In this document: positions 11,661 through 23,500 of the stretch, in pieces
Layout of the letters: each line of letters begins with the position of its first letter
How positions within the stretch are numbered: position 1 is the first letter of the stretch
Assembly (NCBI RefSeq): GCF_000182925.2
Contig: NC_026503.1
Location: 3,782,001 to 3,846,000 of the forward strand
From: Neurospora crassa OR74A
Taxonomy: Eukaryota > Ascomycota > Sordariomycetes > Sordariales > Sordariaceae
Direction of reading: 5' to 3'
Length of the DNA stretch: 64,000 bases
Notes under the pieces: model-generated
Told to the model about the DNA's origin: nothing
Databases searched by the model: none
Seen by the model: the letters and a program-made list of their open reading frames with translations, nothing else
Translations under genes and position numbers: made by a program

Positions 11661-13010
11661 GTTTGGTGGGCTGATTAATCTATTAGGCGGATGGCAATGA
11701 CGCCCAAAAGTCGAAAGTTTACTGAAATGTAGCTTCTTCTCAAAGCTATCTTCATTATGTTTCGTTGATTGTGTGTATCCGTGTCCAAAATAAGGAATAA
11801 GAGGGTGCCGAGAGAGAGAGATGGGTATATTATATACCAAGTGTGCCTGTCACCCTATCATCAACTAGATCATTTTTTGTGGTTCTCGTATTATACTTCA
11901 TTGCTGTGTTGTACGTTGGACATCACATCTCCTATTCCGGTTACTTAGTAAACTGGATGTAACAGGCAGTCCAACAGTAACTCTAATGTAACAACCAGTA
12001 TCACAGGCTGGATTATTGCTGTCGCCCCAATTGTCCAGAAATTTGGGTTCAAACCTCCATCTGTTACTCCATTTATGCCGATGCTAAGGCTATCTCTTCA
12101 ATCATGACACTGCCGCTGTTTTCTACCAACTGCTTCTTTGATTCCAAATTTACCTCTTTTCTGACCCCCCTCCTCTGCCTCTATCGCCCATCCCATTCCT
12201 TCTGTTCTCATTTGCTCTCCGCTCTTCTAACACAAGCTCCCGTCCCTTACGCTGTCACTCGCTCTTCACCCTTTGCCCGTCTTCCTCACAGCTCACAGGT
12301 CCGAATCTAAAACCAATTCCCCCAACGCGCATTCCCTTCCCAATCTGTTTGCTTCGCCTCGGCAACCACCCATTTTACCCTATTCCAGGGCGAGGAACAT
12401 GGGTCCGGGTTGGTCCTCCTCCTCCACCTTGAACCTTGTCTCAACTGTCATGCTTGTTGTACACGTGTAGTGCACTCGGGGCTTGATGATAATGGTGGCG
12501 GCGGCGGCGACAAGTGAGAGAGCGATCAGAGTTGACGTCAATGTCGAGATCGATCTCAAGCACCATATCTGGGTACGTTGCGTCCAGGAATGGAATGATA
12601 GGCATTGGCTGAAGCGTCCTGTTTGTGTTATATTGATTTGTCGTCAGGGGGTTCGTTGCTGTCGATCCCTCGCTTCTTGGGGTGTTCTCTCTTGCGTTCT
12701 TTGGGGGGCGGGTTGTTGTTTGCCAGGGACACGTTCACAAGGATCACGTCCTATTATTGTCTTTGGGGGTGCTGACAGTTGTCATAGCCGGGGCTTGTGG
12801 TTCTCCTTGAAGGTGAAAATCGCCGGCTGATACCGCGGCTATGGCCAGAGTATACTAAGTGGCTGCATGATTTTGAGCTTCGCTCGCTCAATCAACGACC
12901 CACTGCTGCCGATACTCGTCAAGTCCTCTTTGCTATCTTGTTTTCCAAACGAGCTCGGTTTGTTGAGTGCGCCTTGAACCCGAGTAGCGTCAAGTCAGGA
13001 CAGGACTTAC

Positions 13011-15318
13011 AACATGCATCGTACCGTCACAGTTGGGACATTGAGTTCTCGGAAGCCACATGTACTAGGCGTTGGGCGGAAGTTCTTGAGCTTGTTTTTC
13101 CGGCACGATCTTGACCACCACGTCGCCGCCGCTGCCGCCGTCCCAGGCCATCACCACGGCGTTGTGGCGCATTATGCAGTCATAAGAGTCATTTGGGTAC
13201 TTCTGGTGCACTTCGAGGCGTTTATTGAGCCATTCTGATAATTGGGGCTATACAAAAATGCATAGAGAAAAACAAAGATCAATGTCAGTGTTGTCTGCGT
13301 ACCACGAACGATCCTTGACCAGGTGTGAACTGAGAGGGTATTTCCGATGGAGGAAGCGCCTCTCCGTTGGCCGGAGATGGAAGAGCCGGTACAGCACCAA
13401 CAATAGCATCGTCACCACCAGCCGCAGCTCCAGCCCCAGAGGTCGGCGGCGTAGCAACCTTGATGGTTAGGTTGTGTTGTGAACCAGCAGCTGGAGTAGT
13501 GGGCGGTGGACCCATTGAGCCAGGCAGTGCTATGCTTGAGGCTCTTTGGTTACCGGGCGTCCCAGAGCCAGACGGAGCCGGCGCCGGCGGTTTCGTCCTG
13601 CTGTCTCGTCCTTGTATGATTCTCCGTAGCCTAGCGGGATGAACCCGAAGAGTAACAATGTGTTGCTGTTGCAAAGGCTCCTCAGTCTCTTCCCGTGTCG
13701 CTTCCCTGCCAAACCTACGCGACATCCTAGTCTCGTGATGGTGCACAATGGTCTCAGGGGTTTCCGACCGTCCGATGTTTGCCATGCGCTGGGCAGCGGC
13801 CGTGGCGGCCCCACGCATTCCACGTGTTCGTGCGGTTCCTGCTTGGGGTACCGACATGGCGGGTGAGTCTGGCGCGGAGTCCATACTGTCTTCTGAATCG
13901 GAAAGGTCTCCGTCTCGGATGATGCGCCTGCCCCGTCCCGGACCACCAGTAGTCGCCACTGGTCCCGTTGTCTTCTTGAAGAGCCGGCTGTCTTCGATAT
14001 CCAGAACTCCGCCAGGAATGACTGAAGATACAATGGCTGTCCGAATCGTCCTTTGCCTTTCCTTGAGATCGGGCAACTGGGGCCCACCACGCCTGTTGAC
14101 AGATCGTTTTTGTCTGCGTTGCTCGCGCGAGAACATAGTCTCGGTCCGTTCCAGTTCCGCCTCGGTGTTCTCGTACAGGTAGGGGGCATAGTCCTTTTGC
14201 TGTTGGTTGGGTCGCAGCGTGCAAGGAATCGGTGTTGGGAGGAAGGCGGCCGTAAGGTCTGGGTCTTCGATGGGACGCCCGTCGAAAGGATGTCCTACGC
14301 TGTAGAGACTGCGGGTGAAGAGCTGCGTCTGCTCGCGGATACAGTGGGCAATGGCCGTTGTGAATTCTCCCGAAAGAGATAGTTCATCGGCCATTCTCGC
14401 GGCAAACTCCTCTGGTGAGTTCATCGGATTGTTGATATCCCACTCGAATTGGTCCACCAGCGTGTGCTCTCTAATAGTGATATTCAGCTTGATCAAAATC
14501 CTCATGTCATCATTCTTGTACGCTGAGTAGGGTAATTCAGGATCCAAGGCGTCCTCTTCTGAATGGACAAAGGGATAAAAGTCCTGAAGTTGCTCCACCA
14601 TCTGCGTGACCACTTGTTCATGAACGTGCTTGTCCATAGGCGGCTTCAGGCCCATGTCCTCGACTAACTGTGAGGCAAAGACCTCGACAGGAATAAGGCG
14701 CTCATGGAGGTTAAAGGTAAACGTGTCACGCAGTTTCACCTTGTCCCAGTCAACATCTATCCTGATGGGTACCAGCTCCTCATGCTGCTCGGCTTGTTTC
14801 TTGAGATCTTTGCGACTGAACTTGAGCGGCGGTGTCGTCCGCTTGCCCGGCCGAGGCTTCTGTGAAGGGTATATAATTTTGACGGGCCCGCCTGTTTCCG
14901 TCACCCCGTTCCCGTAACCATTGTAACCCTGGCCGTAGAGCTGAGCTGGAGGTACCCTGTTCCGACTATCGCGACTGGTCATAGCTTTGTACTGGTCGAC
15001 CCGTGCCAACCGGTTGCTCATGTCCTGGTTCAGGGCCTTTTGCGAATCTTTCAGAGCAGCGGCGTGAATCATGTCGCGCGTGACGAAACGGTCAACCAAG
15101 ACCCTATTCAAACTATCCTTGTCGCGTTGGGTGACGGGCGGCGTCGCGCCATCTTGAGGGCTACCGGCCTTGGAGGCTGCCGAGGGGGCCTGCGAAGCCG
15201 AGGCGGCAGGCGTTCCGGAAGCATTGATCGAAGACGAGGCGTCGGCAGAAGAAGCGCCAGCCTCAGCGCCGGCACTGCCAGAGGCCATGGCCGAGGCAGA
15301 AGACAGCGAGGCGGCCAT
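13011..15318 (-). CDS. SNF5: SNF5/SMARCB1-family subunit of a SWI/SNF-type chromatin remodeller
   Basis: Core subunit of a nucleosome-remodelling complex in the nucleus (Snf5 of SWI/SNF or Sfh1 of RSC). Exon 1 is 15318-13303 and exon 2 starts at 13247, after a 55-nt intron with GTACGC donor, CTGAC branch site and TATAG acceptor. After an Ala/Ser-rich leader, the two SNF5 repeats lie at about residues 184-245 and 265-340, followed by the conserved PDLKERQRTIRTAIVSSVIPGG stretch and a disordered region. Exon 2 encodes an SEWLNKRLEVHQKYPND segment like the family's C-terminal domain. Sixty codons in comes an in-frame TAG (13067-13065), followed at once in frame by YMWLPRTQCPNCDGTMHV (13064-13011), which looks like the family's Cys-x2-Cys finger. 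I infer a short intron ending at that TAG. A perfect GTAAGT at 13010 suggests one more exon, perhaps 12826-12782. If the TAG is a true stop the protein has 732 residues. Confidence 0.88.
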
Positions 15319-16769
15319 GGAGAGTCGCAGTCGCTATGCGTCGCCGTACCGGTCGGTCGCGTCTTCAACTACAGAGGAAGGAATGAACGATATGGATGGC
15401 GGTTGTCAATGCTGGGTAGCTAGCTACTGGTAGCTCTGGTCGCCGTGGTAATGTTGGTGTAAATCCGAGGAACTGAGGAACTGGACAGGTCGCGTTGTCT
15501 CGAGGTAACCTCTGCCAAAATCCTGTCGTGCGCTGGAGCCAGCAGAAAGGGCAGCTGGTTGGCGATGTTCCGTCTTGTTTCTCGTGTTTCGTGGTCGCCG
15601 TGATGCGATGCAGCCTAAAGCTATGCCAATTCTCGTCTATCGTCTGTTGCTTCTCCTTTGCGTGTTTGTTGTCCTTTCTGTCAGCTTCCAATTTTTGGGA
15701 GAAGAGATGAGGCTGGGCTGTGGCATGCACCACGACGGGCTACTAGAGGTAGAGGTAGTGTGCTTGAGTAAGGTCAGGTCGGTACAACGGGAGGCAGTGG
15801 CAGCGAGGCAACTGAGCTTTGGCACCGCACGGCGCATCTTTCACTGACAGTTGGATGCCAAAGGTGAGAGCGACTTAGCGTCGCAGTGCTGTTCCTGACC
15901 AATGGAACAACAGCAGAAGACAGCCGTGTCCCAGACAGGGAGGGCGTGTGTCAGTCGCTCTAGAAGTACTGGGTACGCAGTCACTGGCGCCAATACTTGG
16001 TCAGAAGAGGTATTGAGGACCTGTCAGTTCATGGCCTGAGCGGATCTCTTTTTCTAACCAAAGCAGTTGCTTCTTGGCGCGCCTGAACCCCCCGTGTTAC
16101 TGTCATTCATCGATGGCACTGCAAGACTTTCGAGAAAGAGTCCCGGCAGGCTTCTTTTGCCGTGCCATTGCGCTGCCGCGAGCCTGCCCAAAACGGCAAC
16201 AGAACAAGACGGACGTCAACGTGGACTTGCGCCGACACAGGAACCGTGAACGTTGGTGGACTTGGAAATCCCGGAGCGAGAAAATGGCCCAGACTGATCA
16301 AAGGTAAGTATCTAGAGTGCGCAAGAATGCGATGTGAATGCGCTCCTCTGTGACAGCGAAGAAGCCCGCCAAAGTGACCGTCGCGGTCGCAATGACAATC
16401 GCAAAGAGCATCGTCATGCATTGAATTTGGCTGGATCCCGTACATAGAGGCAGTGGAGCACACAGGCTTCAATCCAATGACAGCAGGCGTGAGCACTGAG
16501 CACTGGGCACTGGGCGAGCACAAGACCCAGATCCAGAAAGAACCCCCTCCCCCGCCTTCACAAAATCCACGAGCAAAAGCAAAATCGCAACGCATCAAGC
16601 AGGTCCACCTTGAAGCTCCCGACTTTGCTGTTTTTCCTCCTTCTTTTCCACTCTCCACCATCCACACCCCAAGGTAGGTAGCTTCAACATCCGCCCAATC
16701 TTTGACGCCGCACATTTATTCTAAGCCTTAGTTAGTAGTAAGCAGTCTATCGCTGTACATTTGCCCAAA
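15319..16769. other. Divergent promoter region of SNF5 and the EBP1-like gene
   Basis: The spacer between the divergent starts at 15318 (-) and 16770 (+). It holds only short overlapping frames without motifs. It presumably carries both promoters and leaders. Confidence 0.55.
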
Positions 16770-18311
16770 ATGGCCTCCGAAACTACCAAGCAGGAGATCG
16801 GTTAGTTGCAAACGAAGCTGAGCTACAAGCATGAAGCTTTTCTCTTCCGTTTCCCTCCCTCTCGTCCTCTACTTCCCCCCTCCTCCAGCTACGCACTTTG
16901 AGAGGTTGGCGTCTAGACTCTCCTAACTTGTTCCTCATCATTCCTGGGAAAGCCGGCCCGAGCCTGCGACACACAGGCTCGGGCGCTTGCTTGTTGCTGG
17001 CTTGCTCTGTATATGCGCCCACTTGCTTCTCATAGGCTGACCCTGCTGCCAGACTACTCCCTCAACAACCCGGATACCCTCACCAAGTACAAGACCGCTG
17101 CTCAGATCTCTGAGAAGGTCCTTGCTGAGGTCTCCAAGCTCGTTGCTGCCGGCGAGAAGATTGTCGACATCTGCGAGAAGGGTGACAAGCTCATCGAGGA
17201 GGAGCTTGCCAAGGTCTATCGCGGCAAGAAGATCACCAAGGGCTTCTCCCACCCCACTACCGTCTCTCCCGCCGCTTTCGTCACCCCCTACACTCCCTTG
17301 ACCTCGGACGAAAAGGAGGCCGCTGTTGAGATCCAGGCCGGTGAGCCCGTCAAGATTCAGCTCGGTGCTCAGATCGATGGCTTCGGTTCCATAGTTTGCG
17401 ACACCGTCGTTGCCCCTGCCAAGGACCAGACCGATGATGTTATCGAGGGCCGCAATGCTGACCTGATGCTCGCCAACTACTACGCCAACGAGCTCCTCCT
17501 CCGCCTTATGGTTCCCCCTGGCCTCCTCGCTACCGGTACCGATGAGGAGAAGGCCAAGGCCGCCTCCCAGAAGCCTCCTTCGCAGGCCAAGATCACCGAA
17601 CTTCTCCAGAAGGTTGTCCAGGCTTACGACTGCAACCTTGTTGAGAGCACCACCTCGTGGCTCTTCGACCGCAACGAGATCGAGGGCAAGAAGAAGATCG
17701 TTATTGCTCCTGGCGACAACACCAAGGGCGAGGGTATCCCCGAGGTTGGCGAGGTCTGGGGTGTCGAGATGGGCGTCAGCTTGGGATCCGGAAAGGTCAA
17801 GCAGTTCGAGAACCGCACCACCCTTCACCGCCGCACCACCACCACCTATGCCCTCAAGCGTCCCAGCTCGCGCAAGCTTCTTTCTGAGGTCCAGAAGAAG
17901 TTCGGTACCTTCCCTTTCAGCTTGAGGCAGCTTGAGGACGAGCGTGATGCCAAGTCTGGTGTCATTGAGTGCGTCCGTGGAAACGTGTTCCGCGCTTACG
18001 AGGTTGTTGGTGACAAGGACAACTCCCCTGTTGCCAGACTCCTTACCACTGTTGGTATGTATCGAACGTTTGACTACTAGAATCAAGCAGTCTAGCTAAC
18101 TGGTTCCATAGCCATCACCAAGAACGGCCTCACCAAGCTTGGCGCCGCCCCTGCGCTCGATCTCTCCAAGTTCAAGACCGACAAGAAGATTGAGGATGAG
18201 GAAATTCTTGCCATCCTTGCCCAGCCCCTCTCCAGGAACACTGGCAGCAAGAACAAGAACAAGAAGAAGAAGGCCGCTAAGAAGGAGGGTGAGAAGGCCG
18301 ATGAGGAGTAA
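16770..18311 (+). CDS. PA2G4/EBP1-like protein (methionine-aminopeptidase fold, non-catalytic)
   Basis: Member of the M24 'pita-bread' family that binds ribosomes and nucleic acids rather than cleaving peptides. The fission yeast relative was named a curved-DNA-binding protein. Exons are 16770-16800, 17053-18054 and 18112-18311, giving 410 residues against about 390 for animal EBP1. The first exon is only ten codons. The acceptor at 17052 was chosen because the nearer AG at about 17037 would introduce a stop, and a CTGAC branch site precedes 17052. The core runs from DYSLNNPDTLTKYKTAAQIS to a Lys-rich tail (NKNKKKKAAKKEGEKADEE), as in EBP1. The sequence has VKIQLGAQIDGF, where active aminopeptidases keep metal-binding Asp residues, so activity is unlikely. 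Codon use is strongly C-ending, which suggests high expression. Confidence 0.9.
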
Positions 18312-20546
18312 ATGGGTAGTTTGGACATGATTGGCTGTAGTAGTCTGATGTATGGATTAATGTGGAAAGTTGGGCTACCTTAGCTCGAAAGTTGCCTCTT
18401 CCCTGGCTAATTCCGGTGCATCTTTTGGGTTGTTGGTCCTTGGATGGAACATTTGGTCCGGCACGCTCTGCATCCCCGTGGCATTACGAGGGGTAACCCG
18501 CAAGCGACAACTGGTTCCATCAGAGACAGGAGGGGACCGAACGAAGGTGGGAGGATTCATCCCAGTGCCGAACCTTTCTCATTGCAACCTTTTTTTTTTT
18601 CTTTTTTTTTCTTCCTTAGCTTATCAACACTGTACAAAGCAGGATGGCGTCCGCTAAGCGATGGGTCAATACATAATCCTGGGTTAGTCCTCGAAATATC
18701 AAAGCGATTGAACAATAAGTAATAAGAGAACAAAACAAGAGACTAAACAAATCGTTAATCGAATGGTAACTTCACACAGTTTCTTGTTTTTTACGGTACC
18801 TATATCTAGGTAGTTTTTGGGAAAGGCAGCGCCAGTATTATGTTTATGTATACGGATTCGTACATACACTCAATCGATGTTCTTTTTTTTTTTTCCTCTA
18901 TGGCTTATTATGGCTGATGCACTTGCCCTGCAATAGGCATTCATGTGCGAAATTTGGAGCTCCGTCACCAAAGACTGTGCAAAAGTGTCCCGCTTGGCCA
19001 TTTTGTCTAAAGTTGCTTCCAGTCAAATTGCAATTGGGGGTTGCTGCGGCTTTTCGATGGACAGTTGTGTTCTGTTGGCCAAACCAGTATTAGGTGATCA
19101 GGTGCGTTCTGTATCCGACTCGGTCAGAATGAAACGGGCAGCACTTCGACTTCTTGCAGGACCGCTCATCAACATTCCATTTCTTATCCCACTCTCGCTC
19201 ACACCCACAATACCGACACTGAAAAGAGGAAAACAGAACATGCTACATCTACTCAAGTTAGCGCGCTCCTAGCACCCGTTTTTCTCTCATGTTTTCTTCC
19301 TCGAGCCTAGCAGCGTATGACAAGAACAACAACAGCTTCAACTACCCTACTAACTCCACAGCAGTAGCCCGCCGGAAAGCAAACTGGAGCCCGGAACCTC
19401 AGCATCGTGCAACCCGTGGTTTGTGTGTTGCTCAAGCGGCCAACTGAGGACGTCTATCCAGCCTGACCATCAATCACCCAGCACTCGCTGTCACGAAACG
19501 AAACCAGGACCACCTACGTGCCGGTTGGGGACCATATGACAAAGGGTTGAATCGTTCAGATGCGTGCGCAAGGTTCGTGACGTAAACTTGTCAGGGGACG
19601 TCAACAACAAGTCTCCTTGAGGCATCGCTGAATCTGGGTTACGGTGCCTATGAATCACAGATCACCATCACCTCACCTCACCTCACGTCCCACGTGAACG
19701 ACAAGGTATATCGGGCTTGCGGTCCAAGGTAAAAAGCTCCAGCTATTGAAAATACACTCTGGATTGAGCCCCGGCTTCTACCTACCTATCTTGAAATTCC
19801 TTGTTGCGCATCATCTACTCGGGTCCCGGTGTTGAACCAAAGTCCTGCTCGGGAAGGAATCAATTAACCAGGGCAGTCAGCTGAAAATCAGTTTTAGCGG
19901 CTGTTTACGACAGCAACAGCGTTGACGACCCCCTGAAGCTATCGTTCTTCTGGCCACTACAAGCCGCTGAGGGGTTCGCTGCAAGCACCACTGCAGCACC
20001 TTCGACTGCTCCTCCCTCTACTGAATGCCTCTTCATCCCAAGCATCCCTCCTTTTCCTACCTAGGTCGACTTATTTACGACCGTGAGTCCGGCCCCCTTC
20101 CTGCCGTCACCCCCCAAACAACACCAGCTGTCGTCCTCTTTCCACCTTCACCCGCCTTGTTCTTCCCCTTAAATCCCTACCCTTTTGCACGCGTGCCATC
20201 GCCTCGGAGGCGGTCATTTCGGCATATTTCTTATTTTGGGCACAGAGCAGGTAATACTTTCACAGCCTCCTATCGGTTCCTTATCGCGGCGATACTAAGT
20301 AGCTGGTATAGGCGCGAGTGCACACACCGAAAGGGACTCCTGGGGTGGTGGTTCCATCGAAGCCGCCTAAACACACCTTTCAGCACTTGGGATTTTGCAA
20401 AGGGGGCGAACCCGCGGTCCGTTCGATAATCTCGTAGCCCGCATTCCGATTTGCCTACCCCCTCCAGCTTGCGGCCCGCGCATCCCTTCACCAAGCACAG
20501 CCATCCGTCGAGGACAAGGAAAGACCTGTCTTTCTGGCCATACCAC
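18312..20546. other. Intergenic region upstream of the Rco1-type gene
   Basis: T-rich runs (about 18589-18610 and 18881-18894) follow the EBP1-like gene. A CACCT-type repeat at about 19670-19687 leads into a palindromic CACGTG E-box at 19691-19696. From about 20000 the plus strand is pyrimidine-rich, as in a fungal 5' leader. Open frames of 60-134 codons show no recognisable motif. Confidence 0.5.
19691..19696. promoter_or_regulatory. CACGTG E-box palindrome
   Basis: A perfect CACGTG hexamer next to a short CTCAC repeat, about 850 nt upstream of the Rco1-type start codon. It is a possible bHLH-factor site, but a hexamer like this can also occur by chance. Confidence 0.3.
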
Positions 20547-23500
20547 ATGGTGTCACCAAGTACGAGAAGCACGCGCTCGAGATACTCCAGTCCACGCCAA
20601 ATACCATTCGGCTCTGTTGAATCGACTAAGGGGCAACGCAGTGCTAGCGCGAGTGGGAGTGGGAGCGGTGGGAGCGGCAACGCCAGCGGCAGCGGCAGCG
20701 GCGGAAAGAGCAAAGGGAACGGAGGCGGAGGCGGCAACAGTAAGAGCTCGGGAACAGAAAGCCAAAAGACGTTCATGGATCGCTGGCTGGAGCCACCCGT
20801 GCAGAACAAGCCCAGCTTTGCCGACGCCGGCTTGGTGCGCCACGGTGTTGTCGAGGGAATGGCGCCCCTGGGGACGATGCCCAAGGCGGGCTTCTTCAAG
20901 AAGGCTACACCTGCACCACCACCACCGCCTGAGTCGAAGCCTTTCAAGACGACGAGAATCGTGATCAAGCGGCCTGTAGCGCCCCCAGCACCTGCGCCGG
21001 CTCCCGCAGCTACTACTCCGGCACCTGAGGAGGACGAGACTGAAGATGAAGAGGAAAGTGGGAACGGCAGCATCATGACGGGCGCCGATGAGACAGGATC
21101 GGAGAGGATGACTCCTGCCCCTATTTTCTCGGCTTCGACGCGCCGCCCTCTGCCAGTTTCTCAAACCCTAGCCACCTCACACGGGCTCATGGTGGATCCT
21201 CGGACGCAGCTCATGGACGCAGTGATAGAAAAGGCGGTGGAAGAGGCCGTTGCGCATCACCGGTATCCTACGGCGTACGCCCTCAAGACGCTCTACGAGG
21301 AGGATCGACACAACTCCAGGTTCCGGGTTATTGCGGAGAAGGTTTTCACGCAGACTGCAGATGCCGGGATGCTCGAAGAATTTGCCCGGATGCTCCACCA
21401 AAAGAAAAAGGAAGCGAAGAGGAAAAACATGGGCTTGAATTATTTTGAGGGTATGACGGCCATGGGCCAGGCGCCGCCCAAGCCCCAGCGGGCCTCGTAC
21501 GGCCATCTAGTCACATTAGACATTTCCGCCGTGCGACGCTATCGTGATGCGGTTGAGCAGCAAAGAGCTGGATCCGGTGATGTGAAGCAAGAGGAAGCCA
21601 GTCATGGAGATGCTCCGGAGCGGGTCCGTCAACCGTCTTTTGTTGTCCAGCAACAATCGTTGCACCAGCACAATCAGCAGGATCTCCAATCCCGCCAGCG
21701 GCTCCAGCTCCAGCAGGAACAACGGCAGCCTCAGCACTACCAGCCAACATACCCTGAACCCGGTCCGCACCCCAAACCCAACCCTGAACAAGGACCTGAG
21801 CCAAAACAGCCTGAACAGCCAGTGGCAGGACCCAACCCCGAATTGGCACCCACATCTGAGCCTGCTCTTGAACATCTTCCGCTCGACCCTCAACTTCTTA
21901 ATCCTCCACACCAACAACCACCACTATCCCCGCAACCACCATCACCACCACAACAAGAACAGAAACAACAAGCACCTCAGCCGGAGTTGGTCTCTAACCC
22001 TACGCCCAGGATTTCATTCACTGGAGGCAAAGCTGACAAGGAAGAGCAAGAGTACAAAGATCAGCAATTTCATTCTGACCCACCTCTTAACCTTTCCTCA
22101 TCTCACTTTGAACGGGATCCGGAGGAAGAAGGGGAAAAGGAGCAAGAGCACTTGCTGGCTTTGAAGACGTCTGCTACGACACCGGTGCTTGCACTCGCGC
22201 CTGCGCTTGCGCCTGCATCACGGGAACCGGAACAAGAGCAGCGTCCGCCAGACCATGAGCAGGAAGCTGAGGGTAAAATCCGAGAAATTTATGTCCGAAA
22301 GAAGCACAAATCACCAAGAAAACCCGAATCAGCAAGGGCAAAGATGGTCGCCAACGGGGGGAATGGAAAGGCCAAGTCAGTTTCGCCGAAGAAGAGGGGG
22401 CGGGCGACCTCCATCTCAAGCTCGTCGTCGTTATCGAGCGCACGATCGCTCTCACCACCAGCAGACGTGTATGATGAAGATGGGCTAGGGAGCAGCTTTG
22501 CCATTTCGATCTCGCCCTCTCGTGTCAGCCCAGCGCCCATCATTTCTCCCGCCGCGGCGGTCGATTCTGCTGCGAGTGGAGCTGGTAATGGCGTCGAGGG
22601 CGGCAATCGTGATGCCGTTGCGCCACACCCAATCACGGTTCGTCGCCGCATCAACGTGAGGAGGAACAGGAACGTTTCACCTGCCCTCCCATCACCGGCC
22701 TCACCCACGGGTAGGCAGAGCGATTCCTTGGATCCCGCTATTGGATATCCATATGAAATGCCTGCCGTCGTCGACGCACCTTTGTTCCCAAATCTGAACT
22801 CAAAGAAGGGCTCGAAGTCGGGTGTCCAGGGCGTTGTGTTCCCTAGCAAGGTTGGGCGGATTGATGAGAATGACCCGAAGTATCGCCTGCGACAGAGCGC
22901 CAAGAAGATTACGGCCAACTATAACAAACCGTTCCCCGAGAGCTTCACCAGAGAGTCGTATCCCAAGGAGGAGCCTTCTGTGGAGGTGGAAGAGGTGCTG
23001 GTATGTGCGCCTTTAACGCGACCTCTGAGCTCAGCAGCACCAGAGACGACAACGCGTGCTACTTCTGTCTCAGCCGAAGGCCGGAGCACGCGCGCATCAA
23101 GGAAGAGGTCGCATGTTGAACTGGAAGAGCAGCAGTCATCACCTACGGCGGCTACTTTTCCTGCATCGGACGTTGCTTCTACGGCTGCGAACTCGAGAGC
23201 AGGGACGCCTGCGCTGCGGCCCGCAAAGAAACCCAGGACGGGTCTGAGGGTGAAGAATTCGTGAGTAATCCGTCGCTCCTTTATCTATATGTCCCCAGAG
23301 TTCTTTCGCGGCAGTTTGTCTCTCGTGCATCTTGTGATCCGTCACGGAAAGGTCAATGTTAAGGCGGCTGCGTGCAAGCCATGAATGGACTAGGCAGGAT
23401 GGTTTGTCATGGTCAAATCTTCTTGCTGGCGTCAAGTGTCACACCAGAGTCTGTCTGCCTTGGCTTTGGTACCCTCACCTTCGCGACTCTACGATGAAGA

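Larger units (their letters stand above)
11252..13010. other. Intergenic region between convergent genes
   Basis: This contains the 3' end of the 9545 gene, two tandem repeats (11536-11552 and 11611-11660), a GA run near 11809-11820, and a pyrimidine-rich stretch at about 12100-12400. No protein motif is visible on the plus strand. On the minus strand a possible last exon of the SNF5 gene lies at 12826-12782. Confidence 0.5.

Noticed and set aside
12040-12075. TTCAAAC T-loop-like sequence suggesting a tRNA
   Set aside because: The T stem pairs poorly, and the best acceptor-stem match would need a 107-nt molecule without a proper A box.
16938-18086. 382-codon open frame antisense to the EBP1-like gene
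   Set aside because: It is the reverse complement of a highly codon-biased exon. Its Leu/Gly/Asp-rich repeats mirror Lys/Glu/Ala codons of the real gene, and it has no motif of its own.
20270-21076. 268-codon open frame antisense to the start of the Rco1-type gene
   Set aside because: Its poly-Gly/Ser and Leu/Pro runs are the reverse reading of the low-complexity Pro/Ser/Gly leader of the sense protein.
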